Position numbers and translations under genes: made by a program
Assembly: GCA_029265975.1 (NCBI GenBank)
Contig: JAJUGN010000005.1
Coordinates: 1-63,322, forward strand
Source: Clostridiales bacterium
GTDB taxonomy: Bacteria; Bacillota; Clostridia; Oscillospirales; Oscillospiraceae
Direction: 5' to 3'
DNA length: 63,322 nucleotides
In this document: positions 38,908 through 48,448 of the stretch, one piece after another
How positions within the stretch are numbered: the first letter of the stretch is position 1
Layout: each line of letters begins with the position of its first letter
Notes under the pieces: model-generated
Told to the model about the DNA's origin: nothing
The model's input: only the letters and a program-made list of their open reading frames with translations
Database searches by the model: none

Positions 38908-41511
38908 CTATGACGCCGCTTTTTTGACGGCATCCTCTATGCGGTCGTAGGTCGTGATGATTTTAATCCCCATTTCCTCCAGCTTTTTGCTTGGAGAGTT
39001 TCCGATGCGCAGGGCAAGAACGGCGTCGCAGTCGGAAACGGCTTTGAGTATTGCGTCCATTTTCTCTTCCTTGTCGTCGATGCAGCCGTCGGATCCTGTG
39101 CAGTACTTGTAAACCGGCCTCTTCTCGACAAAACGCAAAATGTCGCCGTTGCTTTCGTATATGTAGAACTCGTTTGCCTGGCCGAAATGCTGGTCCACCA
39201 GCATACCGCTTTTTGTCGCCACCGCGTACCTTTTCGCCTTCGACTTTGACCTGTCCTTTTCCGCGCCGCAGCCGCGAAAGTCTATTGAGCGGTCATCTCC
39301 AAGCGTTCCTATGGCATCGGCCCTGCACTGTCTGCAGTGGAGCATCTGCTTAAGATGTACGCCGCATACCCTGCGGATTTCGTTTATCTCCTTCCGGCTC
39401 ACAAGCTCCATGTCTTCAAAGGCCGAGCCCCTTACCGGAATAAGCTGCATTATGTTTGAGATATACGCTCCCGCCTCGGCTGCTGTTTTGACAACGTCCT
39501 CAAGCTTTTCGTCGTTTATGCCCTTCAGCACAACGGAATTGACCTTGCATACTACGCCCTGGGAGGAAAGTAGGCGGATACCCGTGAGCTGGTTTGCGAG
39601 GAGTATGGATGCCCCCGCGACACCCGTATATCTGCGCCCGAGAAAGTCTATGTGCTTATAAATTTTCGCCCCGATTTCAGGGTCAACGGTGTTCATGGTT
39701 ACGGTGACGTGGGAAACGCCCAGTTCTATAAGCTCCTCAGCGTAAAGCGGAAGCATCAGTCCGTTTGTCGAAAGGCAGAAGGTAACGTCGGGGTATTCTT
39801 CGCGTATCAGCTTTAGCGTTTCGCGGATTCTTTCAAAGTCTGCCAGCGCATCTCCGGGCCCCGCGACGCCGACGACCGTGAGATTATCCATTTTTTCTTT
39901 TACATATTTGAACTTCTCGAACGCTTCCCAGGGGGTGAGAACCTCCGTTGTCACTCCCGGCCGGCTTTCGTTGGGGCAGTCATACTTTCTTACGCAGTAG
40001 TTGCACTGAATATTGCAGTTCGGCGCTACGGGAAGATGAATCCTCGCATACTTGCCACCGGCGCAGTTGAAGCAGGGGTGTGTTTCCGTTTTCTCGGCCG
40101 TGGTTTTTGCGGCGGAGGCGGCTTTTTTATTTGCGGCTTCCTTTGGGCCGAAGTGCATTTCGTAAATTTCCTCCCTGAAGCTTTCCTCTTTTTTTGCGAG
40201 AAGCACATTCGCCGCCTGTTCAAACAGGTTGTGGGACCCTTCGTACAATATTGTCTTCATTCTCTGCCCGCCTACTCTGTCGTGTATGGGGAAGGCGCAG
40301 CGGACAAGGCCGGCCCCAAGCCTTTGAGCGGCTCTCCTGCCGTCGGAGCTGCCTATCATTATGTTCACGCCAAGCTCCTCCGACAGGCGCTCTATTTCTT
40401 CATAATCGCAGTCGTCGCGGATAAGGGGCGTACCGGCAAACTGGATGTCGGCGCAGGCCCGGGCTTCCTTTTCAAGCATCGGGGCGAGCTCCGGGCAGTC
40501 GGAGCCGGTTGCCATAAGCATAGGGACAAGGCCGTTTTCACAGCATAGTCTGGTCATAGAATAGACGAAATCCGGCTCTCCGAAGATGGCCGCCCTGCCG
40601 TCGGCGCAGTATTTGTGCGAGTCTATCATCGCGTCAAGGTATCTGCCGCGCTCCTTGGAAAGCTCCCCGGTCCTTTTCCCGCCGAGAGAGACGAGCGCGT
40701 CGATAAACGCGTCTGTATCGCGGATGCCGACAGGCAGCGCCATTCTGGTGAACGGAACCCCGTAGCTGTCAAAAAGATACTGAGCGGGAGAAATCTCATC
40801 TGAAGCGAACAGGCTGAGCTCGATCGTGTGCTTTGCGCCCGCCATTTTTGAAATTTCCTCCAATGAGGTGCCGCCGCCCTTGAGCCTTTCATACTCTCTG
40901 GTATATACGCCGTCGAGATTTTCCGAGAGGTCGGGAAGAAGTATGCATTTTAATCCCATGTCGTCAAAAAGGCTTTTGAGCTGGCGGCAATCCGCCGGGC
41001 TGAGCATAGGGGTTATGATGTTTATGCAGCCGTTGGGCGTTGGATCCATTTCCGTATGCGAAACGACTGCGCGCAGCGTTTTGAGGAAGCCCTCGTACTG
41101 CGTGCCGCCGTATCCGGCTGAGGCCACGTTTATAATCTTTACCCTTGCATCCGAATGAGTCTTATAAAACCTTTGGATAATCGCTTCCACGTCCTCGCCT
41201 ATGGTTTCGGCAAGGCAGGTCGTTGCGACGCCTATAATATCGGGGTTGTAAAGCGATATGATGTTTTCTATACCCTTAATAAGGTTTTCCTCTCCCCCGA
41301 ACACGGTCCCGTGCTCTGTCAGAGATGACGACGCGATATCAACGGGCTCGTTGTAGTGCGTCGCCATGTGCCGGCGGATATATGTGGCGCATCCCTGCGA
41401 GCCATGCAGAATGGTCATGCAGTTTTTCAGTCCGCTGAACGCGGACGCAGCGCCCATAGGCATGCACATTTTGCAGGGATTGATGTCCAGGTTTACGATG
41501 GCGGTTCCCAT
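38908..41511 (-). CDS. nifN-B: NifN-NifB fusion, FeMo-cofactor biosynthesis
   Basis: An 867-residue fusion. Residues about 1-430 are NifN, a NifK-like scaffold (NPCKMCMPMGAASAF, LHGSQGCATYIRRH, TTCLAETIGED). Residues about 485-750 are the NifB radical-SAM domain with CNIQCNYC near 500, preceded by HPCFNC and followed by RKYDCPNE. Residues about 755-867 are the NifX-like tail (VDQHFGQANEFYIYE). NifB makes the Fe8S9C precursor and NifEN matures it. ATG 41511 is chosen for its AGGAGG site. The fusion is the C. pasteurianum arrangement and would channel the precursor directly. Confidence 0.96.
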   Translation of the reverse strand: MGTAIVNLDINPCKMCMPMGAASAFSGLKNCMTILHGSQGCATYIRRHMATHYNEPVDIASSSLTEHGTVFGGEENLIKGIENIISLYNPDIIGVATTCLAETIGEDVEAIIQRFYKTHSDARVKIINVASAGYGGTQYEGFLKTLRAVVSHTEMDPTPNGCINIITPMLSPADCRQLKSLFDDMGLKCILLPDLSENLDGVYTREYERLKGGGTSLEEISKMAGAKHTIELSLFASDEISPAQYLFDSYGVPFTRMALPVGIRDTDAFIDALVSLGGKRTGELSKERGRYLDAMIDSHKYCADGRAAIFGEPDFVYSMTRLCCENGLVPMLMATGSDCPELAPMLEKEARACADIQFAGTPLIRDDCDYEEIERLSEELGVNIMIGSSDGRRAAQRLGAGLVRCAFPIHDRVGGQRMKTILYEGSHNLFEQAANVLLAKKEESFREEIYEMHFGPKEAANKKAASAAKTTAEKTETHPCFNCAGGKYARIHLPVAPNCNIQCNYCVRKYDCPNESRPGVTTEVLTPWEAFEKFKYVKEKMDNLTVVGVAGPGDALADFERIRETLKLIREEYPDVTFCLSTNGLMLPLYAEELIELGVSHVTVTMNTVDPEIGAKIYKHIDFLGRRYTGVAGASILLANQLTGIRLLSSQGVVCKVNSVVLKGINDEKLEDVVKTAAEAGAYISNIMQLIPVRGSAFEDMELVSRKEINEIRRVCGVHLKQMLHCRQCRADAIGTLGDDRSIDFRGCGAEKDRSKSKAKRYAVATKSGMLVDQHFGQANEFYIYESNGDILRFVEKRPVYKYCTGSDGCIDDKEEKMDAILKAVSDCDAVLALRIGNSPSKKLEEMGIKIITTYDRIEDAVKKAAS

Positions 41512-41522
41512 GTTATCGCCTC

Positions 41523-42869
41523 CTATTTGCAGAGTGCCCACACGGGGCTGTTTATTGAGATGTTTATTTCTCTGGTGAAATTTCTGATTCCCTCGTAACC
41601 CACTAGAGAGTGCCTGCGCTCGTGGTTGTGGTCGCAGAAGGCAACGCCGAGCTTGTAGGCGAGGGGACGCTCCTTAACTCCGCCTACAAGGATGTCTGCC
41701 TCTTTCTCTATAATGTACTTTTCGAGCTCAGAGGGGTTGGCGTCGTCAAGTATCACCGTGTCCTCGTCTGTGATCCGGCTCATTATTTCATACTCATCCG
41801 CCTTGCCGTTCTGGGTTCCGACGACTACGGTTTTAATGCCCATTTCGTTGAACTGCCGGATAAGGGAAATTGCCTTGAAGCCTCCGCCGACGTAAATCGC
41901 CGCTTTTTTCCCCTTAAGGCGCGGCTTGAATTCTTCAATAAATTCCTTTGCTTTGCTCGTTTCCGCCTCGGTGAAGGCGATGGCTTTTTCAAGCGCTTTC
42001 ATGTCTCCGAGAGCTTCGGCTACCCTGATGAGAGAGCTTGAGGTGTCCTCCCAGCCGAAGAAGCTGACCTTAATAAACGGTATGCCCATCTCTTCCTGCA
42101 TTCGGTCCGCAAGATAGACAGATGAGCCGGCGCACTGCACAATGTTGAGCCGGGCAGCCGGCAGCCTCATAAGCGATTCGCAGCTCGAGTCGCCTGTGGC
42201 GGTTGATATTACGTTTATACCTATTTTTTTCAGGTAGCTTTTTATCGTCCAAATTTCTCCGGCAAGATTGAAATCGCCGAGTATGTTGACGCCGTTTTCC
42301 CTGGATATACCTGAACAGGGTCTTATAAGCTCCATGATAGCGTCGCAGGCGAGCTTGTAGCCCTGGGACTTTGTGCCGGAAAAGCCGGGCGCCTTTACGG
42401 GAATAACGCGTATGCCGTGTTTTTCCGAAGCCTTGCGGCAGACGGCTTCGATGTCGTCGCCTATTACCCCGACAATACAGGTTGCATATACAAAAATCAG
42501 TTTGGGAGACTTTTCAGCGACAAGCTCGTCTATGGCTGCGGAAAGTTTCTTTTCCCCGCCGAATATTACGTCGGTTTCGCGAAGATCCGTGGAAAAGCTT
42601 TGGCGGTAGGTTTCCTCCCCGCTTGAAAGGCTCCCCCTTATGTCCCAGGTGTAGCTGGAGCATCCTATGGGGCCATGGACGATATGGTAGGCGTCGGTTA
42701 CGGGATTTAATACCACGCGCGCTCCGCTGTAAACACAGGCTCGCTGGCTCACGGTGCCGGACACGCTCGCCCTTTCGCAGCTTATGCCTTTGCCGTTTCC
42801 GCTGCAAAAAAACGAATTGTCCCGGATGGACTTTTTTCTTTCTTCGAGTATTCTTAAGTTTTTCTCCAT
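41523..42869 (-). CDS. nifE: nitrogenase cofactor scaffold NifE
   Basis: A 448-residue NifD-like subunit of the NifEN scaffold. Conserved Cys in GTVSQRACVYSG, IVHGPIGCSSYTWD and YATCIVGVIGDD correspond to the cluster ligands. NILGDFNLAGEIW and CAGSSVYLADRM are typical. ATG 42869 has AGGCGGTG 6 nt upstream and is preferred to GTG 42878. It ends 11 bp before the nifN-B start, so the scaffold subunits are translated together. Confidence 0.95.
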   Translation of the reverse strand: MEKNLRILEERKKSIRDNSFFCSGNGKGISCERASVSGTVSQRACVYSGARVVLNPVTDAYHIVHGPIGCSSYTWDIRGSLSSGEETYRQSFSTDLRETDVIFGGEKKLSAAIDELVAEKSPKLIFVYATCIVGVIGDDIEAVCRKASEKHGIRVIPVKAPGFSGTKSQGYKLACDAIMELIRPCSGISRENGVNILGDFNLAGEIWTIKSYLKKIGINVISTATGDSSCESLMRLPAARLNIVQCAGSSVYLADRMQEEMGIPFIKVSFFGWEDTSSSLIRVAEALGDMKALEKAIAFTEAETSKAKEFIEEFKPRLKGKKAAIYVGGGFKAISLIRQFNEMGIKTVVVGTQNGKADEYEIMSRITDEDTVILDDANPSELEKYIIEKEADILVGGVKERPLAYKLGVAFCDHNHERRHSLVGYEGIRNFTREINISINSPVWALCK

Positions 42870-42891
42870 GTTTTTCACCGCCTGAAAGCAT

Positions 42892-42929
42892 AATGTGCCG
42901 CAACGAGCCAGGCGTCATTGCGGCACATT
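42892..42929 (-). other. stable hairpin between nifK and nifE
   Basis: Perfect 12-bp stem AATGTGCCGCAA / TTGCGGCACATT with a 14-nt loop, 20 bp past the nifK stop, without a strong U-tract. It probably stabilises the 3' end of nifHDK mRNA or attenuates readthrough into nifE. Confidence 0.7.
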
Positions 42930-42948
42930 AAATAATTATATCTGTTTT

Positions 42949-44313
42949 TTACATTACGAACTCAAGATCTTCGTCTGCGCAGTTTCTGTCGGTTTCGTCC
43001 ATTATGGCGTTTGTGATTTTCTCGACGATTCTCATCGTTCCGGAGTAGCCGACCAGCGGCAAATAGGAGTGGACGTATCTGTCAAGGATGGGAAATCCCG
43101 CCCTGACAAATGGGATGCCCTCGGCCTTGGCTATCGCTTTTCCGTAGCTGGTGCCGATGAGAATGTCCACGGGGTCGTTCTTTATGAGCTGATGCAGCTC
43201 AAAAAGGTCTGCGTTTGCCCTCGCCTTGCAGTCTGTCAGCCCGTATTTCCCGAACAGCGCATCGGCCTCGCGTACAAAATCCTCTTTGGGATGGCCCGTG
43301 ATTACATATTTCGGAATCATGCCCATTTCGGTGCAGATTGCCGTCAGGCCGAGAACCGTGTCGGGGTCGCCGAATATGGCGCAGCTTTTCTGATAGGTGT
43401 ACTGGTGCGAGTCGAGCAATATATCGACTAGCTGACCTCTTTCCTCTTCAAGCTCATACGGCACATCCTGCATCGAGAAACCGGCAAGCTCCATTATTAA
43501 GCGGTCGGTGGCCTCTATTCCCATCGGAAGCGGAAGCAGACTGAACGGAATTTTGAACTTCTTTTTCATAAGCTCGGCCGGTTCTGCGCTCGTTATCGTT
43601 CCGAGCGCTATCACTTTTTTGCAGTCGCCCAGGCTAATGATTTCCGGAATGGTTGTGCCGCCCCTGGGATACATCTCAAATCTCCCCGTCATCGGCGCGT
43701 CCATAACCCCGCTTGTGTCGGGGAACATTATATAGGGCACTCCCATCAGCTTTGCCAGGCGCTTTGTTTCGCGCATGTCGCCCGGGTTCACAAAACCGGG
43801 AAAGATAGCCGCCTTGCCGTTTGAAACACCCGTCTTTTTGCTAAGATAGTTTATAAAGCCGGACATCATGTTATAAAATCCGTTTATGTGCGAGCCCACA
43901 TAGCTCGGAGTATTGGTATGCACAACATATTTGCCTTCGGGTATGTCCATATCCTGAATGTAGACGTTCATGTCGTCGCCTATTGTTTCAGACAGGCATG
44001 TCGTATGTATGGCTATAATATCGGGGTTATATATCTCAAAGACGTTCCTGACGGCGGTTTTAACGTTGCTGCCTCCGCCGAAGACCGAGGCGCCCTCTGT
44101 AAAGGAGCTGGTTGAGGCCATTGCGGGATCCTTGAAGTGCCTCGATAAGAAGGTCCTGTGGTAGGATGCGCAGCCCTGCGAGCCGTGACTGTGCGGCATG
44201 CACCTGTGCACTCCGAGCGCGGCGTACATCGCGCCGACCGGCTGGCAGGTTTTACAGGGATTTATTCTTAAGGCTTCGCGGGTTTTCAATTCTTTTGGTG
44301 TTAAATCTAGCAT
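42949..44313 (-). CDS. nifK: nitrogenase MoFe protein beta subunit NifK
   Basis: A 454-residue subunit. P-cluster cysteines are in NPCKTCQPVGAM, HGSQGCASYHR and HTTCLSETIGDD. The short N-terminus, lacking the roughly 50-residue extension of proteobacterial NifK, is the clostridial form. Start ATG 44313 has GGAGGTGAGG and overlaps the nifD stop by 7 bp, indicating translational coupling and 1:1 synthesis. Together with NifD it forms the N2-reducing heterotetramer. Confidence 0.97.
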   Translation of the reverse strand: MLDLTPKELKTREALRINPCKTCQPVGAMYAALGVHRCMPHSHGSQGCASYHRTFLSRHFKDPAMASTSSFTEGASVFGGGSNVKTAVRNVFEIYNPDIIAIHTTCLSETIGDDMNVYIQDMDIPEGKYVVHTNTPSYVGSHINGFYNMMSGFINYLSKKTGVSNGKAAIFPGFVNPGDMRETKRLAKLMGVPYIMFPDTSGVMDAPMTGRFEMYPRGGTTIPEIISLGDCKKVIALGTITSAEPAELMKKKFKIPFSLLPLPMGIEATDRLIMELAGFSMQDVPYELEEERGQLVDILLDSHQYTYQKSCAIFGDPDTVLGLTAICTEMGMIPKYVITGHPKEDFVREADALFGKYGLTDCKARANADLFELHQLIKNDPVDILIGTSYGKAIAKAEGIPFVRAGFPILDRYVHSYLPLVGYSGTMRIVEKITNAIMDETDRNCADEDLEFVM

Positions 44314-45908
44314 GCTTCCTCACCTCCGGTAAGACTCCCCTTGATAACGGACTGCGTCTTCCAGGGCGGAACTACAAAGGCCCAGGCGTTTGTGAATATA
44401 GCCATGGTCACGTCCCTGCCGAAATTTACGGCTCCCCGGAATCCGGCATAGGGTCCGGAGTAGTCATAGGAATGCATTTGCCTTGAGGGGGTTCCGCCGC
44501 GCTGGATGATGTACTTATCTTTTATACCCGAAAAGAAAATGTCGGGTTTCATGAGCTTTATAAGCATTTCCGTCTCGTAGTGGTTGTAATCGTCCACAAC
44601 TATGTGCCCTTCCTTCATTTCCCTCATCATGCCGGCATAGGTGTCAAGCGGTATCTCCTCGCGCAGCTTTTCGATTTCCGCCTCCGAAAATTTCGGCTTG
44701 TAGAGCTTGGGATCGGGCCCGACGACAAGGTTTTCTATGTTTTTGCTGTCGGCGTCCTCCTTTATGAAAGGCAACACCTCGCGCCCCTCGTAATCGTCCC
44801 TGTGCGCAAACTCGTAACCCGCTATGATAGTTTCGACTCCCAAGTCTCGTAAAAGCGCCTGATAGTGGTGGGAACGCGACCCTCCGACGAATATGCCTGC
44901 GGTCTTTCCCTTGAGCTTGCTTTTGAAATACTCCATGTCCGGAGCAATCTGCGCAAGCTCATCCTGAATAACCTCCTCGGTCCTCGCCATAAGCTCCGGG
45001 TCTCCGAAATATTTGGCTATGTCGCGCAGAGACTGCATCGTCGCGCCCACGCCTATGAAGTTGACCTTCAGCCAGTCCATGCCGTACTTCGCCTTCATCA
45101 TTTCCGCCACATAGTTTATCGAGCGGTGGCACATTACAAGGTTCAAATCGGCAAGGTGCGCGTTTTTCATGGTTTCTACGGAGCCGTCTCCCGTAAACAC
45201 GGTCACGATCTCATAGCCTATCCTTTTTAGTATGCGCTCCTGCTCCCAGCCGTCGCCGCCGATGTTGTACTCGCCTAGAATATTAAGCGAATACTTTTTT
45301 GTCGGGCGCTTGTCTCCGGTTCCGATTATGTACTTCATGAGGCCGTTGTTTGCTATATGGTGTCCGGCTGACTGCGAAACTCCCTTGTAGCCCTCGCAGG
45401 AGTATGCGACGCAGGTTATGCCGTATTTCATCTCGGTGCGCTTTGCGACAGCCTGCACGTCGTCGCCGATAAGCCCTATGGGACAGGTAGAGCAGATCAT
45501 AATGCATTTGGGGCTGAATATTTCCACCGCTTCCGCTATCGCATTTTCAAGCTTTTTTTCGCCGCCGAAAACGATGTCCGATTCCTGCATATCGGTCGAA
45601 AAGCAGTAGGGAACGTAGTTTTGTCCGCCTTCTTCCGCAACCGCCTTGTTTCGCCTTGTGCCCCAGCTGTAATAGCCGCAGCCTATGGGTCCGTGCGTAA
45701 TCACCAAAACGTCCTTCAAAGGCCCTACGACGACGCCCTTGCAGCCTGCATAGCAACAGCCGCGGTTTGTAATTATGCCCGGAACGGTTCTCGTGTTTGC
45801 CGTTATCTCCTGGCTGCCCGGGGCGTTCTCGATTTGGACCAGGTGTTCTTTTCTGTTTTTATAGACTCTGGACGAATACTTATCCAGTGTTCTCGAGCGT
45901 TCGTTCAT
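44307..45908 (-). CDS. nifD: nitrogenase MoFe protein alpha subunit NifD
   Basis: A 533-residue alpha subunit. P-cluster Cys in GCCYAGCKG, GPIGCGYYSWG and CSTCPIGLIGDD; the FeMo-co ligands Cys in LVMCHRSINY and His in RQMHSYDYSGPYAGF; His in SQSAGHHIANN; Arg in FVGGSRSHH. The insertion around EGREVLPFIKEDADSKN..MREMKEGHIVVDD is the roughly 50-residue clostridial insertion. No delta subunit (VnfG/AnfG) gene is present, so this is the Mo type. The AAAGGAATG site precedes the start. Confidence 0.97.
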   Translation of the reverse strand: MNERSRTLDKYSSRVYKNRKEHLVQIENAPGSQEITANTRTVPGIITNRGCCYAGCKGVVVGPLKDVLVITHGPIGCGYYSWGTRRNKAVAEEGGQNYVPYCFSTDMQESDIVFGGEKKLENAIAEAVEIFSPKCIMICSTCPIGLIGDDVQAVAKRTEMKYGITCVAYSCEGYKGVSQSAGHHIANNGLMKYIIGTGDKRPTKKYSLNILGEYNIGGDGWEQERILKRIGYEIVTVFTGDGSVETMKNAHLADLNLVMCHRSINYVAEMMKAKYGMDWLKVNFIGVGATMQSLRDIAKYFGDPELMARTEEVIQDELAQIAPDMEYFKSKLKGKTAGIFVGGSRSHHYQALLRDLGVETIIAGYEFAHRDDYEGREVLPFIKEDADSKNIENLVVGPDPKLYKPKFSEAEIEKLREEIPLDTYAGMMREMKEGHIVVDDYNHYETEMLIKLMKPDIFFSGIKDKYIIQRGGTPSRQMHSYDYSGPYAGFRGAVNFGRDVTMAIFTNAWAFVVPPWKTQSVIKGSLTGGEEAC

Positions 45909-45934
45909 ATGATCATTCCTTTCGCTTGCTCCGC

Positions 45935-46318
45935 CTAATTGGCTTTTACCAGCGCCTGCCCCGTCCTGACGTTGTAGGTTTCCGTTATCGGAAGTATAAA
46001 GATTCGGCCGTCGCCGGGGTTCCCGGTCTGGTTCGTTTCTATTATGATTTTTACGACGTCCTCAACCTGCTCGTCATCCACTATAAGTGTGAACATCCTT
46101 TTCGCTATAAGCCTGTGGTACTCTGACAGGTGCTCGCCGAAGGTGCTCTCCATCGGAGCGTCGGATTCGAGTATTGACTGCGCTACGCGCATGTTCACGC
46201 CCTTTTTCCCCCTCCCAAGACATTTGCGGCAGAAGAAGGCGGGGTAGCCCGCGTTTGCGAGGGCAGTCTTGGTGGGATTCACCATATTCATTCTTATGAT
46301 CGCCATTACTTCTTTCAT
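45935..46318 (-). CDS. nifI2: nitrogen regulatory PII-like protein NifI2
   Basis: A 127-residue GlnB-family protein encoded between nifH and nifD, the standard NifI position. C-terminal PII motif GDGRIFILPITETYNVRTGQA. The long central T-loop (CLGRGKKGVNMR...SEYHRLIAKRMF) is characteristic of NifI2. In methanogens NifI1-NifI2 binds the MoFe protein and switches it off when ammonium is present, relieved by 2-oxoglutarate; the same role is inferred. Confidence 0.94.
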   Translation of the reverse strand: MKEVMAIIRMNMVNPTKTALANAGYPAFFCRKCLGRGKKGVNMRVAQSILESDAPMESTFGEHLSEYHRLIAKRMFTLIVDDEQVEDVVKIIIETNQTGNPGDGRIFILPITETYNVRTGQALVKAN

Positions 46319-46333
46319 AACGAACCTCCGAGC

Positions 46334-46657
46334 TTACAGGCCGGACTTTCCGGTACTGATGGTGTAGGCCTCCAGAACGGGAGATACGAAGATGCGTCCG
46401 TCGCCGAATGTGCCGCCGTTTGTTTTGGCGTACCTCATGATGACTCTCAGAATGTCGTCCTTATCGTCGTCGTTGCAGACTATGAGCAGCATATCCTTCG
46501 GAAGCTCGTCATAGTGCACATCGCCTACGGTGATGCCCTTCTGTTTTCCGCGCCCGTAAACGTCGGCTTTAGTCACGGCCGGGAAGCCGGCGGCGACAAG
46601 TTCGGACATTACGATTCCGGATTTCTCGGGTCGTATAATAGCTCTTATCAGCAGCAT
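46334..46657 (-). CDS. nifI1: nitrogen regulatory PII-like protein NifI1
   Basis: A 107-residue PII-family protein: MLLIRAIIRPEKSGIVMSEL at the N-terminus, DVYGRGKQKGITVGDVHYDELPK T-loop, and GDGRIFVSPVLEAYTISTGKSG at the end. The length and T-loop fit NifI1. It pairs with NifI2 encoded 15 bp downstream to inhibit nitrogenase post-translationally. AAAGGAG precedes the start. Confidence 0.94.
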   Translation of the reverse strand: MLLIRAIIRPEKSGIVMSELVAAGFPAVTKADVYGRGKQKGITVGDVHYDELPKDMLLIVCNDDDKDDILRVIMRYAKTNGGTFGDGRIFVSPVLEAYTISTGKSGL

Positions 46658-46707
46658 ATTTATTCTCCTTTTTCAATATAGTATTAATCATTTGCTCCCG
46701 AAACGAA

Positions 46708-47587
<880 letters not shown>

Positions 47588-47618
47588 CATTGTTCCATGT
47601 GTCTGTTTTCTGATTTTA

Positions 47619-47647
47619 ATTATAGCGGCCGCCCTGGGCCTTTACAA
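47619..47647 (-). promoter_or_regulatory. sigma-A-like promoter of the nif operon
   Basis: Minus strand TTGTAA (47642-47647), 17-bp spacer, perfect TATAAT (47619-47624), giving a leader of about 80 nt. No sigma-54 GG-N10-GC element was found. Confidence 0.65.
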
Positions 47648-47742
47648 TACACCGAATATTAGAAAAGGCGGGAAGCATAATGGATTTTATTATGAAAGAT
47701 TAACATAAATTATTCCTTAACGGCAAAATCAACAAATTTCAC

Positions 47743-47771
47743 TTGACAGTTTTATGCACAAACAATATCAT
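47743..47771 (+). promoter_or_regulatory. sigma-A promoter of the AnfO-like operon
   Basis: Perfect TTGACA (47743-47748), 17-bp spacer, TATCAT (47766-47771), 51 bp before the gene; divergent from the nif promoter. Confidence 0.75.
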
Positions 47772-47822
47772 AATGAATGATGGTGGTATGCTTATTTCAA
47801 AAACCAGGGGTGAGTACGGTAT

Positions 47823-48443
47823 ATGAACGGCAAAATAGCAATATTGATGAAAGATCCCGGTTCAGCAGCTTCATTTTTCGATGCTGATAAAATTTCTATT
47901 TTCGAGAAGAATGACTGCGGCTGGGAGCTCATGTCGGAGCTTTCCTTTCCCTCCGACATTAAAACGGAGCCCTCGGAGCTGCGGGCGGCGACGCTGCGCC
48001 TGATCGAAGACATGGGTGACTGCCGCGTCATCGCCGGAGCTAAGATATCGGGCGTCCCATACACGGAGCTTGACAGGTGCGGCTTTAGCATTTTTGAAAT
48101 TGAGGATTACGGCCCGGGGCTGTTTGAAGCGATAGCCGAGGACATGGAAAATGCCGGCGCGGAAATGTCCTTAAACGAAAAAATGATAAGCGACGCCAGG
48201 CCGATTGAAACATCAACCCCCGGCGTTTATTACCTCGATCTCGTCGCTCTCCAGGCAGAGCGCCCAGAGGTTTCCTCAAAACGGGCGATGAAAGAATTTT
48301 TTGAGACGACGCCTTTTGTTGAGCTTCACCTCGTCTGCGGACACATTCCTCAGTGGCTTGAGGATCTGCCCCTCGATATAAGTAAAAGCGAAACGGCCGA
48401 CGGCAAAATCAAAGCCGTTATATCAAGAAAGCGGTGCGGGTGA
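47823..48443 (+). CDS. AnfO-family protein (nitrogenase accessory)
   Basis: A 206-residue soluble protein that I assign to the AnfO family: N-terminal KIAILMKDPGSAASFFDADKISIFEKND, and especially LGDCRVI-like DMGDCRVIAGAKISGVPYTELDRCGFSIFEIED in the middle. AnfO was named for genes beside the Fe-only nitrogenase and its biochemical role is unclear. Here it is divergent from a Mo-type nif operon and no anfHDGK is visible. The start follows GGGGTGAG. A second uncharacterised gene overlaps its end. Confidence 0.75.
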   Translation: MNGKIAILMKDPGSAASFFDADKISIFEKNDCGWELMSELSFPSDIKTEPSELRAATLRLIEDMGDCRVIAGAKISGVPYTELDRCGFSIFEIEDYGPGLFEAIAEDMENAGAEMSLNEKMISDARPIETSTPGVYYLDLVALQAERPEVSSKRAMKEFFETTPFVELHLVCGHIPQWLEDLPLDISKSETADGKIKAVISRKRCG

Positions 48444-48448
48444 TCAAA

